Origin: Hirudo medicinalis
Lineage: Eukaryota > Annelida > Clitellata > Hirudinida > Hirudinidae
Assembly: GCA_011800805.1 (NCBI GenBank)
Contig: MPNW01000051.1
Location: 9,652-73,651 of the forward strand
Reading direction: 5' to 3'
Length of the DNA: 64,000 bases
Positions 1 through 11,800 of this stretch are shown here, one piece after another. The notes under the pieces are model-generated. The model saw only the letters and a program-made list of their open reading frames with translations. It was not told where the DNA came from and did no database searches. Numbering within the stretch: the stretch's first letter is position 1; the number at the start of each line of letters is the position of its first letter. The translations under genes were made by a program, and so were the position numbers.

Positions 1-2230
1 TTTTTATTTAGTAGACTATTTCTATCGGAAATTACCAAGTTATAATTACTACCTTTAATGTTTGCGTATTCCATTTATTAAAATGCTTGCCTTTATTTTC
101 ATTTAAATAACATAGAATGTAATAAATTTAAGCTACATAAAATAAAATCAGTGATTCTCTTTCAACTTAACTTCCAATGAAGAAACCAGAGTTACGGAGG
201 CCAAAACTATGGTCCATAACATGGCTGTAATTCTGATACCCGTTTGAATGATATCTCTTTTGAATACGCAGTCAGATTGCAGACAGAGAGGTTCTTCTAG
301 AAAGATGACCATCCAAAATCAAATAAGTCAAAAACTGAAAATTCTAGAAGGCAAAATCTAATACCAAAACTTGTTTAAATCCCGAACTAAATCTTCACCA
401 GATCGGAATTTTGGTAACAGTTGAGAAGAAGGATTGGAGCAAAGCATTATATAAGCATTTCTGGCAAATAGTCCTATCGATTACCATTCAATCAAGATAC
501 TTCAGAAACGTATAAATGACTGATGTTATTCTTCATTCTGTGACTTATTTTTCCAACACTGACATGCAATGTTTACTAAACACAGCAGGTAGTTGAAAGC
601 TTCATTTTCACCGCATAGTATTGAAAATCATTTTATTCCTAAGGTTGAAGGGAAATCGTAAGAGTGATTTGTGGTCAGTAATTTTGAAAATCTTGTTTGC
701 TCACCCACCCCCTAAAAGTATTAAAGGGATATAGTTCGTCTACTGACTTGTAGATACTGGCTTGTGAACTTGAAATATGCGTTTCATTTTTTGATCTTAT
801 TTCCAAGCTGTGCCACCCTTCAAATTTTCAATTTAAAAAAAATAGCCATCTCGGATCCAAATATCTCAAATGGTATACAGAAATATTTTGTGTGACTCGA
901 CTCATGATTTCAACCTTTTTTGAAGTTTTCTGTGTGGTTTTGAAGAGTCGCGCGATCTCGACATTTGACCATTTTATTGTTATAATTTGTTATTAGCTAA
1001 TATTATTTCTAAAATTTCATGTTACTGTTTTTTTTTTCTCTCGCAAATCTTTTAAAAATTATCTGCACATCTGGAGTTAGTTTCTCATGGACCTTCAGAA
1101 GATTTTATAGGCACTTTTTACCAATATTTTTACTTTAATAATGTAATGAATGAAAATTGTGCATCATTAGAAATCTATTTTTGAATGCTCAATTTATCAT
1201 TTCATACAATTCGCGTTATTGCAATTAACCTAATGTACGATAGGACAACAACCTGATGTCTCGAAATCTCTGAATGTCACGCAATGTTATTCTGATGTTA
1301 CCAGACGAACAACACATCACACAGATGCTCTGAGAAATAACAACCTCCATTGTTTATTGGTATTATATTGTAATTTATATTTCGAAAAAATAGAACCCCT
1401 AAAGGTTCATTCTCAGATTTGTACATCTAACACAACTTCACTGTTAAACTTGCAAACCCCTTACGGTTTTTATTTGTGCTTTTAGAACGAGGATTTAATT
1501 TTCAGAGCGTTTTGATCTCCACCGCGCCACAGGGAGGCAACGCAACCCGACTCCACAATGTTTTGTTTTTAGTGGCTCGTCAACAGACGTTGGGATGCTT
1601 ACAAAACAAGGAAGCCACTGCTACAATCTGACATGCCATCCAAATGTTGATCAGGCCACTCCACCAGCTGGCGTGGAGGGTAACACACCAGGCGCGACAT
1701 CAGGTCTCCCGTATGCCTTTTTGCCGGGTTTCAAATCGCGAGCATTTGTCATCACCTTTGGGCCACAACTTATGGCTAATTCAGCAGAAACAAAAACCCT
1801 TCAATATCTAAATACATTGGGATTTGAGCTGGGAGCGCATCACTAATGACATTCCACCTAACACTAACAATTTCCAAATGCAATTTTAGTCTATGAGATG
1901 TTTCAGCTGAGGACAGGAAAAATTGCTTATATTGACCTCTCCATGTGGTCGCTTAGATTTTCAATCAAAATGTTGTTTGTTTTGACAAATCACAAGTCGA
2001 TCACCTCCTCATCTCATCTAGAGTGAAAGCCAACAAAACATCCACCAAACACTACTTTAAATTACATTATACTACATTATATTTAAAATCAATTTATTTG
2101 AATACATTTTAAACATTAGGAGTGTTTAACTTGAAGAAAAATTCAAGAACATTTATCTTCCAATCAACTAAGTTCTCATTCCAAGAGAACATTTGGCTTT
2201 GGCTAGCAGCCTATCGGGAGAGAACCAAGC
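1..2230. other. Left flank without a recognised gene
   Basis: AT-rich DNA downstream of NDUFB4. I see no exon with convincing homology on either strand. A GC-richer island at about 1500-1850 has an 83-codon open frame on the plus strand (1595-1846) that I do not recognise, and its minus strand is full of stops; it may be a decayed interspersed repeat. A possible polyadenylation signal for NDUFB4 (AATAAA on the minus strand) lies at 2093-2098. Confidence 0.5.
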
Positions 2231-3345
2231 TCAGACATACTTAAAGAATCTGTCCTTGTAAGCAATCTCACCTCTTGAAATTCTTCCCAAATATCTAGTC
2301 TGAAAATAAAAAAATAAAGTCATTGATTTTGAAACAAAGACAAGAGTAACAGGTAATTTGTTGGCAAGACTTGTATGAAATGAATGGGGTAAAACAATTC
2401 TGCATAACTTGATCGTATTTCAATATCCTAATTTCAGACAAATTTAAAAAAAAATTCAACTAACAAGACAAACAATATTAACATTGTTAGCCTAATCAAA
2501 ATCCTCACAAAAGCTAGAGGTACTAGAGTACTAGTACCACAATCAGAGGTCATCACATGCATAACTATTAACAACACTTATCACAACTTCAACATAGGTT
2601 ATTGACTTGTGGCAGGAAAAATCAATATATACTTAGAAAAAGTACCAAATAAACCTACTCTCTCCCACTTTATTATCCAGTACACCAAAGCGACTGGCAA
2701 AACAAACGAGGCGAACCCAATGGCAGCTGTCTTTGGTGTCGGCTTGAACATCTCGTAATGGAAAGCCTTCATGGAAAGGAACCTCTGCAGTGCTGGATCA
2801 AACTAGAGATGCAAACCATCAAATCGTCAGTCCCCAAAATTAATAATTACAATTCCAAGTAAAAAATCAATGCTATTATCAAATGCAACATTTCATATTT
2901 AATTCAATAAGCATCTGTTAATCTTAACATTTCAGTTGTAATCATCTTGTTGGCTATGGTATAGCTAATGGCTAACAGAAGTCAATAAAACTTAACTAAT
3001 AATCAACTATAACTAATAGTAACTGAACCACACCAATAATTCAGCTGCTGAAAATCATTCTCTGCAGCAAAAATACAAATTGGGAAAATTATACAATAAG
3101 AAAAAATATTTCTGAACTTCAAAAGCAAATCTATCATGGCAATTCTTTGCAGACAACACAAGCCAGCCAAGGTCACTTACCAAGTTCTCTCCAACAGGTT
3201 TGAAGGGATTCGATCTCTTTATCTCAAATTCCTTTTTCAAACGGTCACGTAATTCGCGCCTAGACTGGATGCGTTGCATTTCTTCTGCGCTGACATCGTA
3301 CAAAGTATGTGGGTCGAAAGCGCGCTTTCCACCACCGCTGGCCAT
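2231..3345 (-). CDS. NDUFB4: NADH dehydrogenase 1 beta subcomplex subunit 4 (complex I B15)
   Basis: Accessory single-pass subunit of the membrane arm of mitochondrial complex I. Three exons on the minus strand, 3345-3181, 2802-2659 and 2299-2231, all phase 0 with GT-AG borders, give a 125-residue protein (human about 129). Exon 1 carries a charged amphipathic segment ending in NPFKPVGENL. Exon 2 holds the family core with FKPTPKT followed by a hydrophobic helix (AAIGFASFVLPVALVYWII) and KWER. Exon 3 gives the charged tail ending GEIAYKDRFFKYV. The start is the first ATG of the frame, which fits the family length. The gene is head to head with the diacylglycerol lipase gene, 387 bp between start codons. 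The order of segments and the PTPK-helix-KxER pattern match NDUFB4; no other family I know fits. Confidence 0.9.
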
Positions 3346-3732
3346 CTTTATTTACAAGGGGCTTCCGAACAGCGCAGTGCACCTTAAAATTAAGAATGAA
3401 ATACCTCGTAAAAATATATATGAAAATTTATCGGAATAGTCATAAAAACAATTTTTATTTTTACTTATTTTTTTTTAATATTTAACGGATTTTCACGATC
3501 ATAAAAAGAGAATAGAAATAGGTTTGGCAACAACCAACAATTGACAGCTAGATGTAGATTTAACTGTAAAGATTCATGTATTATTTGTAGCTTTCAATCC
3601 AAGATTAGTATGTTTATTGCTTTGCTTTGCAATGGTTGCGAACTGTAAATAATGTGGAGATGGCAACCCGAAATTTGGGGTGGACTTGATTGCCCGAGCT
3701 AGTCTGAATATAACTGAAAATATTTTCATAGG
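3346..3732. promoter_or_regulatory. Shared 5' spacer of NDUFB4 and DAGL
   Basis: 387 bp separate two divergent start codons, so both promoters and 5' UTRs must lie here or overlap the first exons. The stretch is AT-rich with no other open frame of note. Directly before the DAGL ATG is a pyrimidine-poor acceptor-like motif (ttttcatag), so part of the spacer may be a 5' UTR intron. No TATA box or other element can be assigned with confidence. Confidence 0.4.
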
Positions 3733-5599
3733 ATGCCTGCTCTTGTTCTGTTTAAGAGGCGATGGAAACTAGGCTCGGATGACCTCGTAATCCCTGCAGC
3801 GATTTTGGCAGCCATCCATATGATATGGTTACGTAATATTATATAATGTTGCTGAGTAACAATGAGTGACATTGACTTATTGCTAAAGAAAGCTTGTTAA
3901 AATCAACAGATGAGTTATTGAAATTGTAAAATTATGTTTTATTTGTAACTGCCATCCTTGCCAAACGAATGATTAAATTTATTTGCAACACATTTTGATT
4001 TCCTAAAAAATGTTGTAGTAATGCCAAACTACGCGTCGAGTATTTATATTCCTTAAAACAAATGCATATTTCATAACAAATAATCAATATTTGTCAATTG
4101 CTCCAGGACGACAGTCTTAGCTTACATGCTGGTCATATCTGAAAACTCACCAAGCGACTCATCCCACTGGATCACTTCTCTGAGATGGTTCGTCATCGGG
4201 TTGATGGCCATCTTTCCGGCCAGTCTGGTCTTGGAAGTGGCTATCGCAGTATCCAGTGGAAGAGGAGGGCCGCTGAAGACGAACATGAGATCGAATGTTT
4301 CCACACTTCTCTATCTCAGGCTAGGTAGGTGTCACGACCACCATTATGATATCAATGCCTCTGTTCTTATTAGTTGATCTTGTAGTTCATTGTCACCACC
4401 ATCATGATCACCGTTTTAGTGTCAAGATATTTGTTATCAGTCCATTTTATCACGTTATTAATTGTAATTTTTTCCAAGCTTTTTGAGAGCTGTTTTGAAG
4501 ATTTTTGTTTTGATGGTTATTGTCGTTTTTATTATTTTTATTTTATTATTTTAGCTTCCCTCTTTTTGACGGCAAATTCCCTTGATCAATTTTGTCTTCA
4601 TATCATCATAGATTTTCTCGGTATTTTTGAGGCCATCATGTCGTGATGAGAAGAAATTGTTGCCAATACCATCATCATCATCATCAGCAGCAGCAGCATC
4701 ATCATCATCATCATCATCACAGGGGTACTGGGCATCGAGTTGTTCTGGGAGATCTTGAGCATGGTGCGTCTGTTCCTTTCCAGCGACAACAAGCCAAGTT
4801 CCATGATGCTGAGCATCGTTGGTGGTGAGCACATTATTGTTTAATTAATTACCTGCTTAGTTAACTGACAGAATGGTTAATTGGTATTGGATGGATGACT
4901 CAGAAGGCATTTTGATTGTTGTATGAATTTATGATTGTCTGATTGAATCTTTGGAATGCTTGGCTATTGAGTTTGTAAATATAAAAAGTTACTAACTTGT
5001 CATTTTCTGTGGTTTTTGTTGGTGGCTGGCACTGTTCTGTAAGCAGCTTCAATTTAATCTTTATCATTCACTCATCCATCAGGCTTCCTCCTTTTCAATT
5101 GGCTGGTCACATTTACTGTTATTGGCCAGTTTGGAAAAGCTCCTCCCCTAAGGGATAACCTGAAGTGCTCTGGTCTCAACCGTTCGTGTTCATTTCACCC
5201 ATTGAACAGGGACGAAATTTCTTCCGAGAAGGCCGCTGGGAGGACCTCCATGGGGGGAGGTGATGGCAGTGGTATTTACAGCAGCATAAACGAGGCCCTG
5301 TGCAGGGGTGGAGCCATGTCAAACAGCCTCATTGGTCAGGCTCTTGCCAACAACAATGATGGCGACGGGACTGCCTGCATGGATAGCGGGTTGGTCTTGG
5401 TCTGTGCTTACAAAATCAATCGGGTTGATGGTGATGATGGTGGTGATGATGATGATGATGATGATGATGGTTATGTGTTGATGATATGTTGTTATGTTGG
5501 TGGGGTGGACTTGATTATATTTATGATGGTAAACCTTTAGGTTCTATGGCTTTCATGAGATATGCTGCTTTTCTGTGCCATCCAAGAGGGTTAGCATGA

Positions 5600-5634
<35 letters not shown>

Positions 5635-7196
5635 TCATCATCATCACAACCACCATCACCAACACCATAATTGCCATCACTTCATTAGAACTCCTACAGT
5701 GAACTGGAAAGGGTCATATCTTTCATGCTCAGTGACCTTGACCTCGTACAGAGCGACATCGTCACGGGCCTCGTCCTCTTCAAGAGGTCGCAGAGGTCTA
5801 TCCAAGACATGACCATTGCTGAGGTATTTGACAGCGATTGTCGTGAGTTGTTATTGATGCGAGGAGTCAGCTTGTAATGTTTTCTTTATTTTATTTAAAT
5901 CGCCCGATTTTTAACATTTAAATGCACCAATGCATTTCAAAGATATGTGGGCACGAGAACCTCCTGACCTTTTATATGTAGTACCATTTCCCAGACGGTG
6001 CCCCTGACAGGGTTGTCATGCGAGCATGACACATAGTAACTGTCAGTTTTTACCGTCTTGTGCAGAAATGTAACCTACTGAGCTAACCTGTAAATGGCAC
6101 ATTTAATAACACATTTAATAATACATTTAAAATTGTAAAATTATCTATATAAATAAATTATTTACTATGCCCTGGTACCCTTGTTTGCCCTTTTACATTG
6201 CCTTCCTTCACTCAATAAGCCCTCCAATGAGGTGTACCAGTTTCTGTCCGGTACCCCCATCACCTCGACGACCAGGTTCCTCGGGTTCAAGTCCCAGGGC
6301 TCGGTGGAGTTCTACTCGAGGGTGGTGAGGTTCATGAGGTACCCTCTGGCCACCCACAGGCTCACGAGGAGCACTGTGTTCAAGAAGTTCAGGAGCTCGA
6401 GGGGTTGCGGCAATGGCACGAAAAGGTGGGCTTTTGTGGGAGTGTAGATAATGATGATAATGATGATGGTCACGGTCATGATGATGTTGATGATGGTAAT
6501 ATTGAAGATGATTTTTGTGTTACCTTATTATTATTGCATTGTAGGTGCACCTGCTGCCACAAATCGAGGATAAAAAATCCTAAGAGGCTGAACTCTGATA
6601 GGATTCAAACCCTCCAATTGGAACCTGTAGAAAAAGAGCTGGCCAATCTGATTGGTCAAAAGCAATTTGAACTCCTGCACTGCAGCTTATTGGTCGGTGA
6701 ATTGGTTTTCATTTATAGATTTGATGACGATCTTTGTCCAGTTCCGTTTTGTCTGTTCCGCATTTATTTTCCTTAGTCGAATTATTCGGTTTTTCCGAAT
6801 CAGGTATCGTTGTCGTCATTCGATATGTTGTCGCATCATTTTATTTTAAGTTTTTGCGATAGACCGAATAACCTCGTATCTCTTTCAAGTGCACGTATTT
6901 TGTCCTCTGAATTCCTGCAGAATGCAGATCTCGACGGCATGTCCTTCCTCGTGGGACTGGATCACGAAGTCAAAGCCGTCGTCGTCTGCGTGTGGAGTGC
7001 CATCTGCCTCAAGGTTTTCTCAGACACTTTTTGGGTTATTGACTTCTACTAGGGTCGAGATCATCAGGGCAAGGTTACACCTCAGAGTTAAAATTAATTC
7101 ATCTAAGATGACAGCGTTCGATAGTGATCATTAGATTGTTTAGCAATCAAAGTAATATCCCATAAAAAGGTAACTATAACCACTAGCATAATTATG

Positions 7197-7236
<40 letters not shown>

Positions 7237-7840
7237 CCATAATCATCATCATCAGGATGCATTTGTAAAGATGTGTAGCAACAAGGCAACCTCCCAATGC
7301 GTTATCGTAAGACCCGACTGGTTCGTGTCCGAGGTGAGTGTCCGATGATGATGATGACGACGACGATGATGATGATGATGATGATGATGACGACGATGAT
7401 GATGACGATGTGATGACGACGATGATGATGATGATGACGATGATGATGACGAACACGACGATGATGATGATGATGATGAAGATGTGGTGGTAGTGATGTT
7501 GTTGTTGTTGATGAAAGTGTTGTGGGGACAAGTGCTCGTTCATTGTTGTTTCCTTTTCGCTTAGTAGTTGCGGTTTGGCGAACAAACGTTCTTAACCAAA
7601 CCCTCCGTTGTTGGACGTTGCTCGATATCACTTTACATTGTAATACAAAACGTAACGAAAAGCTTTTTCAAATCAAATAATCTTTGTTGACATTCTCTGG
7701 CAGCTGTTGAAACCTCAATCATTGAAATCAGCGAGCGAGTGTCCTTGGGTGGGGGTGCCATATGAACGGTAGAGAGATATTCGGATACTATAAGGCACTC
7801 AAAAAATGCATTATATTATAATCATAATTGGCTTTCAGTT

Positions 7841-7887
<47 letters not shown>

Positions 7888-8762
7888 TTCCTCCTCCACA
7901 GTACTTTGCCATGCTGGCAGACAAGATCTACTCCAGGCTGAGAAACGACAACCTTCTTCTTCAGGCACTCAGCCGTGACCAGGTGATGATGATGATGATG
8001 ATGATGATGATGACGATGATGACGACGACGACGATGATGATGAGTTATAGCAACAATATTAACTCATTAGTAATTGCCCAAAAGGTTATGATAAAGAATA
8101 ACAACATTATCAGTGATATTAAATAATTTATACACGTGAATTTAATGTTTTTTTCTGTAATATTTAAATTATTTATATCATTTTTTTGAAGAACAAGTTA
8201 AAAATATTTCGAAGAAGATGATTCTGAAATTTGTACCGTCACCAGTTATCAGGAACTGAATGCTATGAGCTGATCGTGACTGGCCAATCGTTGGCAGGGG
8301 GAGTGGCCTGCGTCCTGGCTGTCCTCTTGAAGCAGTTCTACCACAACCTCCATTGTTTCGCCTATGCTCCGCCCAATTCTATTTTTAAGTATGCTGTTTA
8401 GAAATCGAGCTCATTGTCTTGGAATATTACTTAGCATTATAAGAAACTTAGTTGTTATGTTGGTACCTTGCATCTATCGCCAGTTGTGTCACTATTACCT
8501 CGTGTCCTATCGGAATCGTTATCATAATTTCGACCGCTGGCTTCGGCACCAAAAGCTCGGAGATTTAATTGTCGTTAAAGCGCCACAAAGTTTCACTTTC
8601 CCTCGTCTGACACTCCGTCTTGGTTTTCAGTGCCGTCTGCGTCAGAGAGACCCAGTCCTTCATAACCAGTGTCGTCGTCGGCAAGGACATCGTACCGAGG
8701 TGATGTTTCCACTCGGATCATTATCACCACCACCGAAGTGTGCTGACATCATTATTACTATC

Positions 8763-8829
<67 letters not shown>

Positions 8830-11800
8830 CATCATTATCATTACTATTATTATTACTATTATTATTATTATCATCATTATTATTATTATTATTATCTGTT
8901 CGTCATTATTATGATTAATTGCAAGATCATCATCACCATCATCGTTGACACCCACTTGAAGGTTGAGTTGCAATCAGATTGAAGCATTCAGGCAGGGCCT
9001 TGTCTCATGTCTCAGGTCATGCAACAGTCATAAGGTTAGAGGTCACCAACTATTCAATTAGTCAATCACTTTATTATTATTATAATTATCGCAAACTACG
9101 ATTAACCAAAACATCTTGCTTCTCTACTTGCCGAAACCACGACAATGTCTGAACGATCCTCCCTTTGCTCTTCATGTCGCCCCCATGTTTCTGGTCCCAG
9201 GGTCTCACTGGGCTGCTCTTCTTCTGTCAGTGGTCCTAGAATGCCCTCCCTGTTCACATTCGAACTACCAGGCTACCATGCCTGAGCTCATCACCGATGA
9301 GCTCAACTAAAGACTTATTTCCTCAATGAACGTCATCCATAATCACGCTGGAATGATTACGACGTCTGCTTTCCGATCAGTAATTGAGTGTTATTTGCTT
9401 GTTTTACTTCAGTTCGATTTTTATTCTCAATCTTTTACTTCACTGCCTTTCAATGCTGCCCTCCTTTGTTGCAGTGCCTCTGAAAAGTCTCTGGCATCTG
9501 AAAAGGATGCTTAAGGCACTTTAAGTATCAGCTGATTGTAATTGCTGTAGTTGTTGTTGTTGTTGTTTTATTGTTTTGTTATTATATTTATATTATTATT
9601 ATTATAATATTATTATTATTTTTATTATTTAATATTATTATTATTATTATATTAATATAATAATATATAATTTATTATCATTATTATTATTATTTGTTAT
9701 TCTGCTGCTCATCACTCTGTCATTTAACTGAATTATTCATGTTTCCATTTTGTAAACACTTTTCTTATAATTTCTTATCCGTTCCAGTTAAGAATTCTCT
9801 GCTCCCGGAGACCTTCTGCCTGCTGCCCGGATCACCAACCCCCGGCGACCGCTCAGACCACCATGGAACACCTCGGACGAGAGGGGGACCTCTTCAACAA
9901 AAGCACAGGGCTCTATCTCCCAGGGAAAGTTGTGCACATCGTCAGAAGTCGACCCAAGATCAGGTGGACATTCTGAAAAGGATGTTGATTCGTTCGATTT
10001 CCATTCATTCTCGGACGTGAGCATTTGATGCCGAGTTGTTTGACGTCTGTCATCGTTGGATGTCCAATGATCACATGGATGACATTGGCAGATCTACTAT
10101 CACGACTGTCATTATGAATATTAAAACTGTCAACAGAAATGGTCATCGATATCATTGTAACTACAAACGCCAGTTTCATTAAGTCCAGCCTTATGTCAAC
10201 TTATTGGTTACCATTGAACCCATCATCAACATCGACCCCCTTTTCCAGCTGCTCAAACCGGATGTCCCAGTGCAAGCGTCACTCCGTATTCCAGGCCGTT
10301 TGGGCAAGGAACGAGGACTTTAAGGACATCCTCGTCTCGAGGAAAATGATTTCTGATCACTGTCCGTTCCTCATCATGGATGCCCTGGAAAAGGTCAGGT
10401 GGAATGAGTGGATGAATAGGCAGGTGAAGATGAGATGATTGGGCAATTTATGGAAAGGTACAGGTAAGAGTGGATCAACGGATTTGACTGATCTAGAGAT
10501 TGCAGAATTGTTAGATTCTGGATGAGGTTTGGAAGGAATAAATAGCAAAAAACACTAAAAAATTTCTTGTCCATCTCTTGAATCCTATTGCTTATGTGCT
10601 TTCAGGTATTGACCCACATCAGTCCAGCAAAGCCAGTCAGGAAGGGGGTGAGTGGCAAACGAGGTCACCATCGGCCAATCATCTCGGCCAATTCCAGCCA
10701 CAACGAGACTACCCTCACTTCTCAGAACACAGTTTCAGACTTCTCAACCAGCGAACAGCTCATCGAATCTACCTATGCCCCCGCTACCCTATCCATGGGA
10801 CCTACCGAGATACCCCACCCTTCTGTTCAGGAATTCTTCAACCAGTCCATGACCCTTACTGGAAACATTTCTGAGCCTCATTTTGGGCTGGATGTTCCCG
10901 GTCCATATGAAAGAATTAACAACCAGACGTTTCCTAAGGTCAAGATGAGGTCATCACGGCCTTCTGAATTTGCCAACAGAGGTTGATCTGTTTTATTATT
11001 GTCTCGTTTTGGATTGTTTTTTTTTTTTGGGGGGGGGGGGAGGCGATCAATACCTGAGTTGTTAGGTAATCAATATTATAATAAATTATAATAATAATAG
11101 CAATATAATATTAACAATAATAATAATAATAATTAAATCATAAAAATCATTAATGCCACAATTCTGACCAACCAATCAACTGCCGTGCAGTCATCAGGAT
11201 CATGCCTCAACAACTTTCCTCCAATGGTGGTCCATCTGGTCAGCACACCGCTGAGAGTTTTTACAACACCATAAATGTCCCCAACCACTTTGCCTCAATG
11301 ACCAGCGACTCTATGGCATCAAATCCTGCCAAAATCAGAACAACAGCTACCAACCACTTTCTTGCCGGCGAGCAGAGCAACAAGAGACAGCCAATCCTCA
11401 TCGACAACTGGACGGGGGCATTCGCGCCCCTGGCTAGCCCGGAAGCTCTGTCAGAAAGTTCCAGCCTTGCCAGTTGTGGTGAACAGTCTTCTTCTGGCTA
11501 TCCGGTCGGATTTGTTGCTGGCCTCCCCGGACACAGGGGTGACAGCATAAAGAGGCTCTCATCAGGAGCTGCATACCAGAGGCTGGTGGCACGAATTGAT
11601 CCTATCAGACAGTCACCACTGGGACCCATTCATCCTTTTCTGGGGGCTGGATTGACAGTGGAAGTGCTGACACTGCCTCGAGTCACAAGGATTTGCCAGA
11701 GAGGATCAAAAAGTCTTCACTCACATCAAAATCAAATACTGGTTCCTTGAGATCGAGATCGACCAATCAGGAGCAGGGATCTGTCAAAGGTGATGAAGAG

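Noticed and set aside
1595..1846. 83-codon frame at the left end
   Set aside because: No recognised domain, no splice context and no neighbour support.
7103..7585. 160-codon minus-strand open frame, His/Ile/Ser-rich
   Set aside because: It is the antisense reading of GAT/ATC microsatellites around DAGL exon 9.
8364..8918. 184-codon plus-strand open frame with poly-Leu
   Set aside because: Mostly an ATT array read in one frame; the true DAGL exons 11 and 12 cross it in other frames.
9116..9310. 64-codon frame in the DAGL intron
   Set aside because: No clear family motif and no pair of splice sites in the required phases.
9484..9529. Candidate missing DAGL exon reading PLKSLWHLKRMLKAL
   Set aside because: It resembles the family helix after GKDxVPR, but its phase does not fit exon 12 and it meets a stop before the donor.
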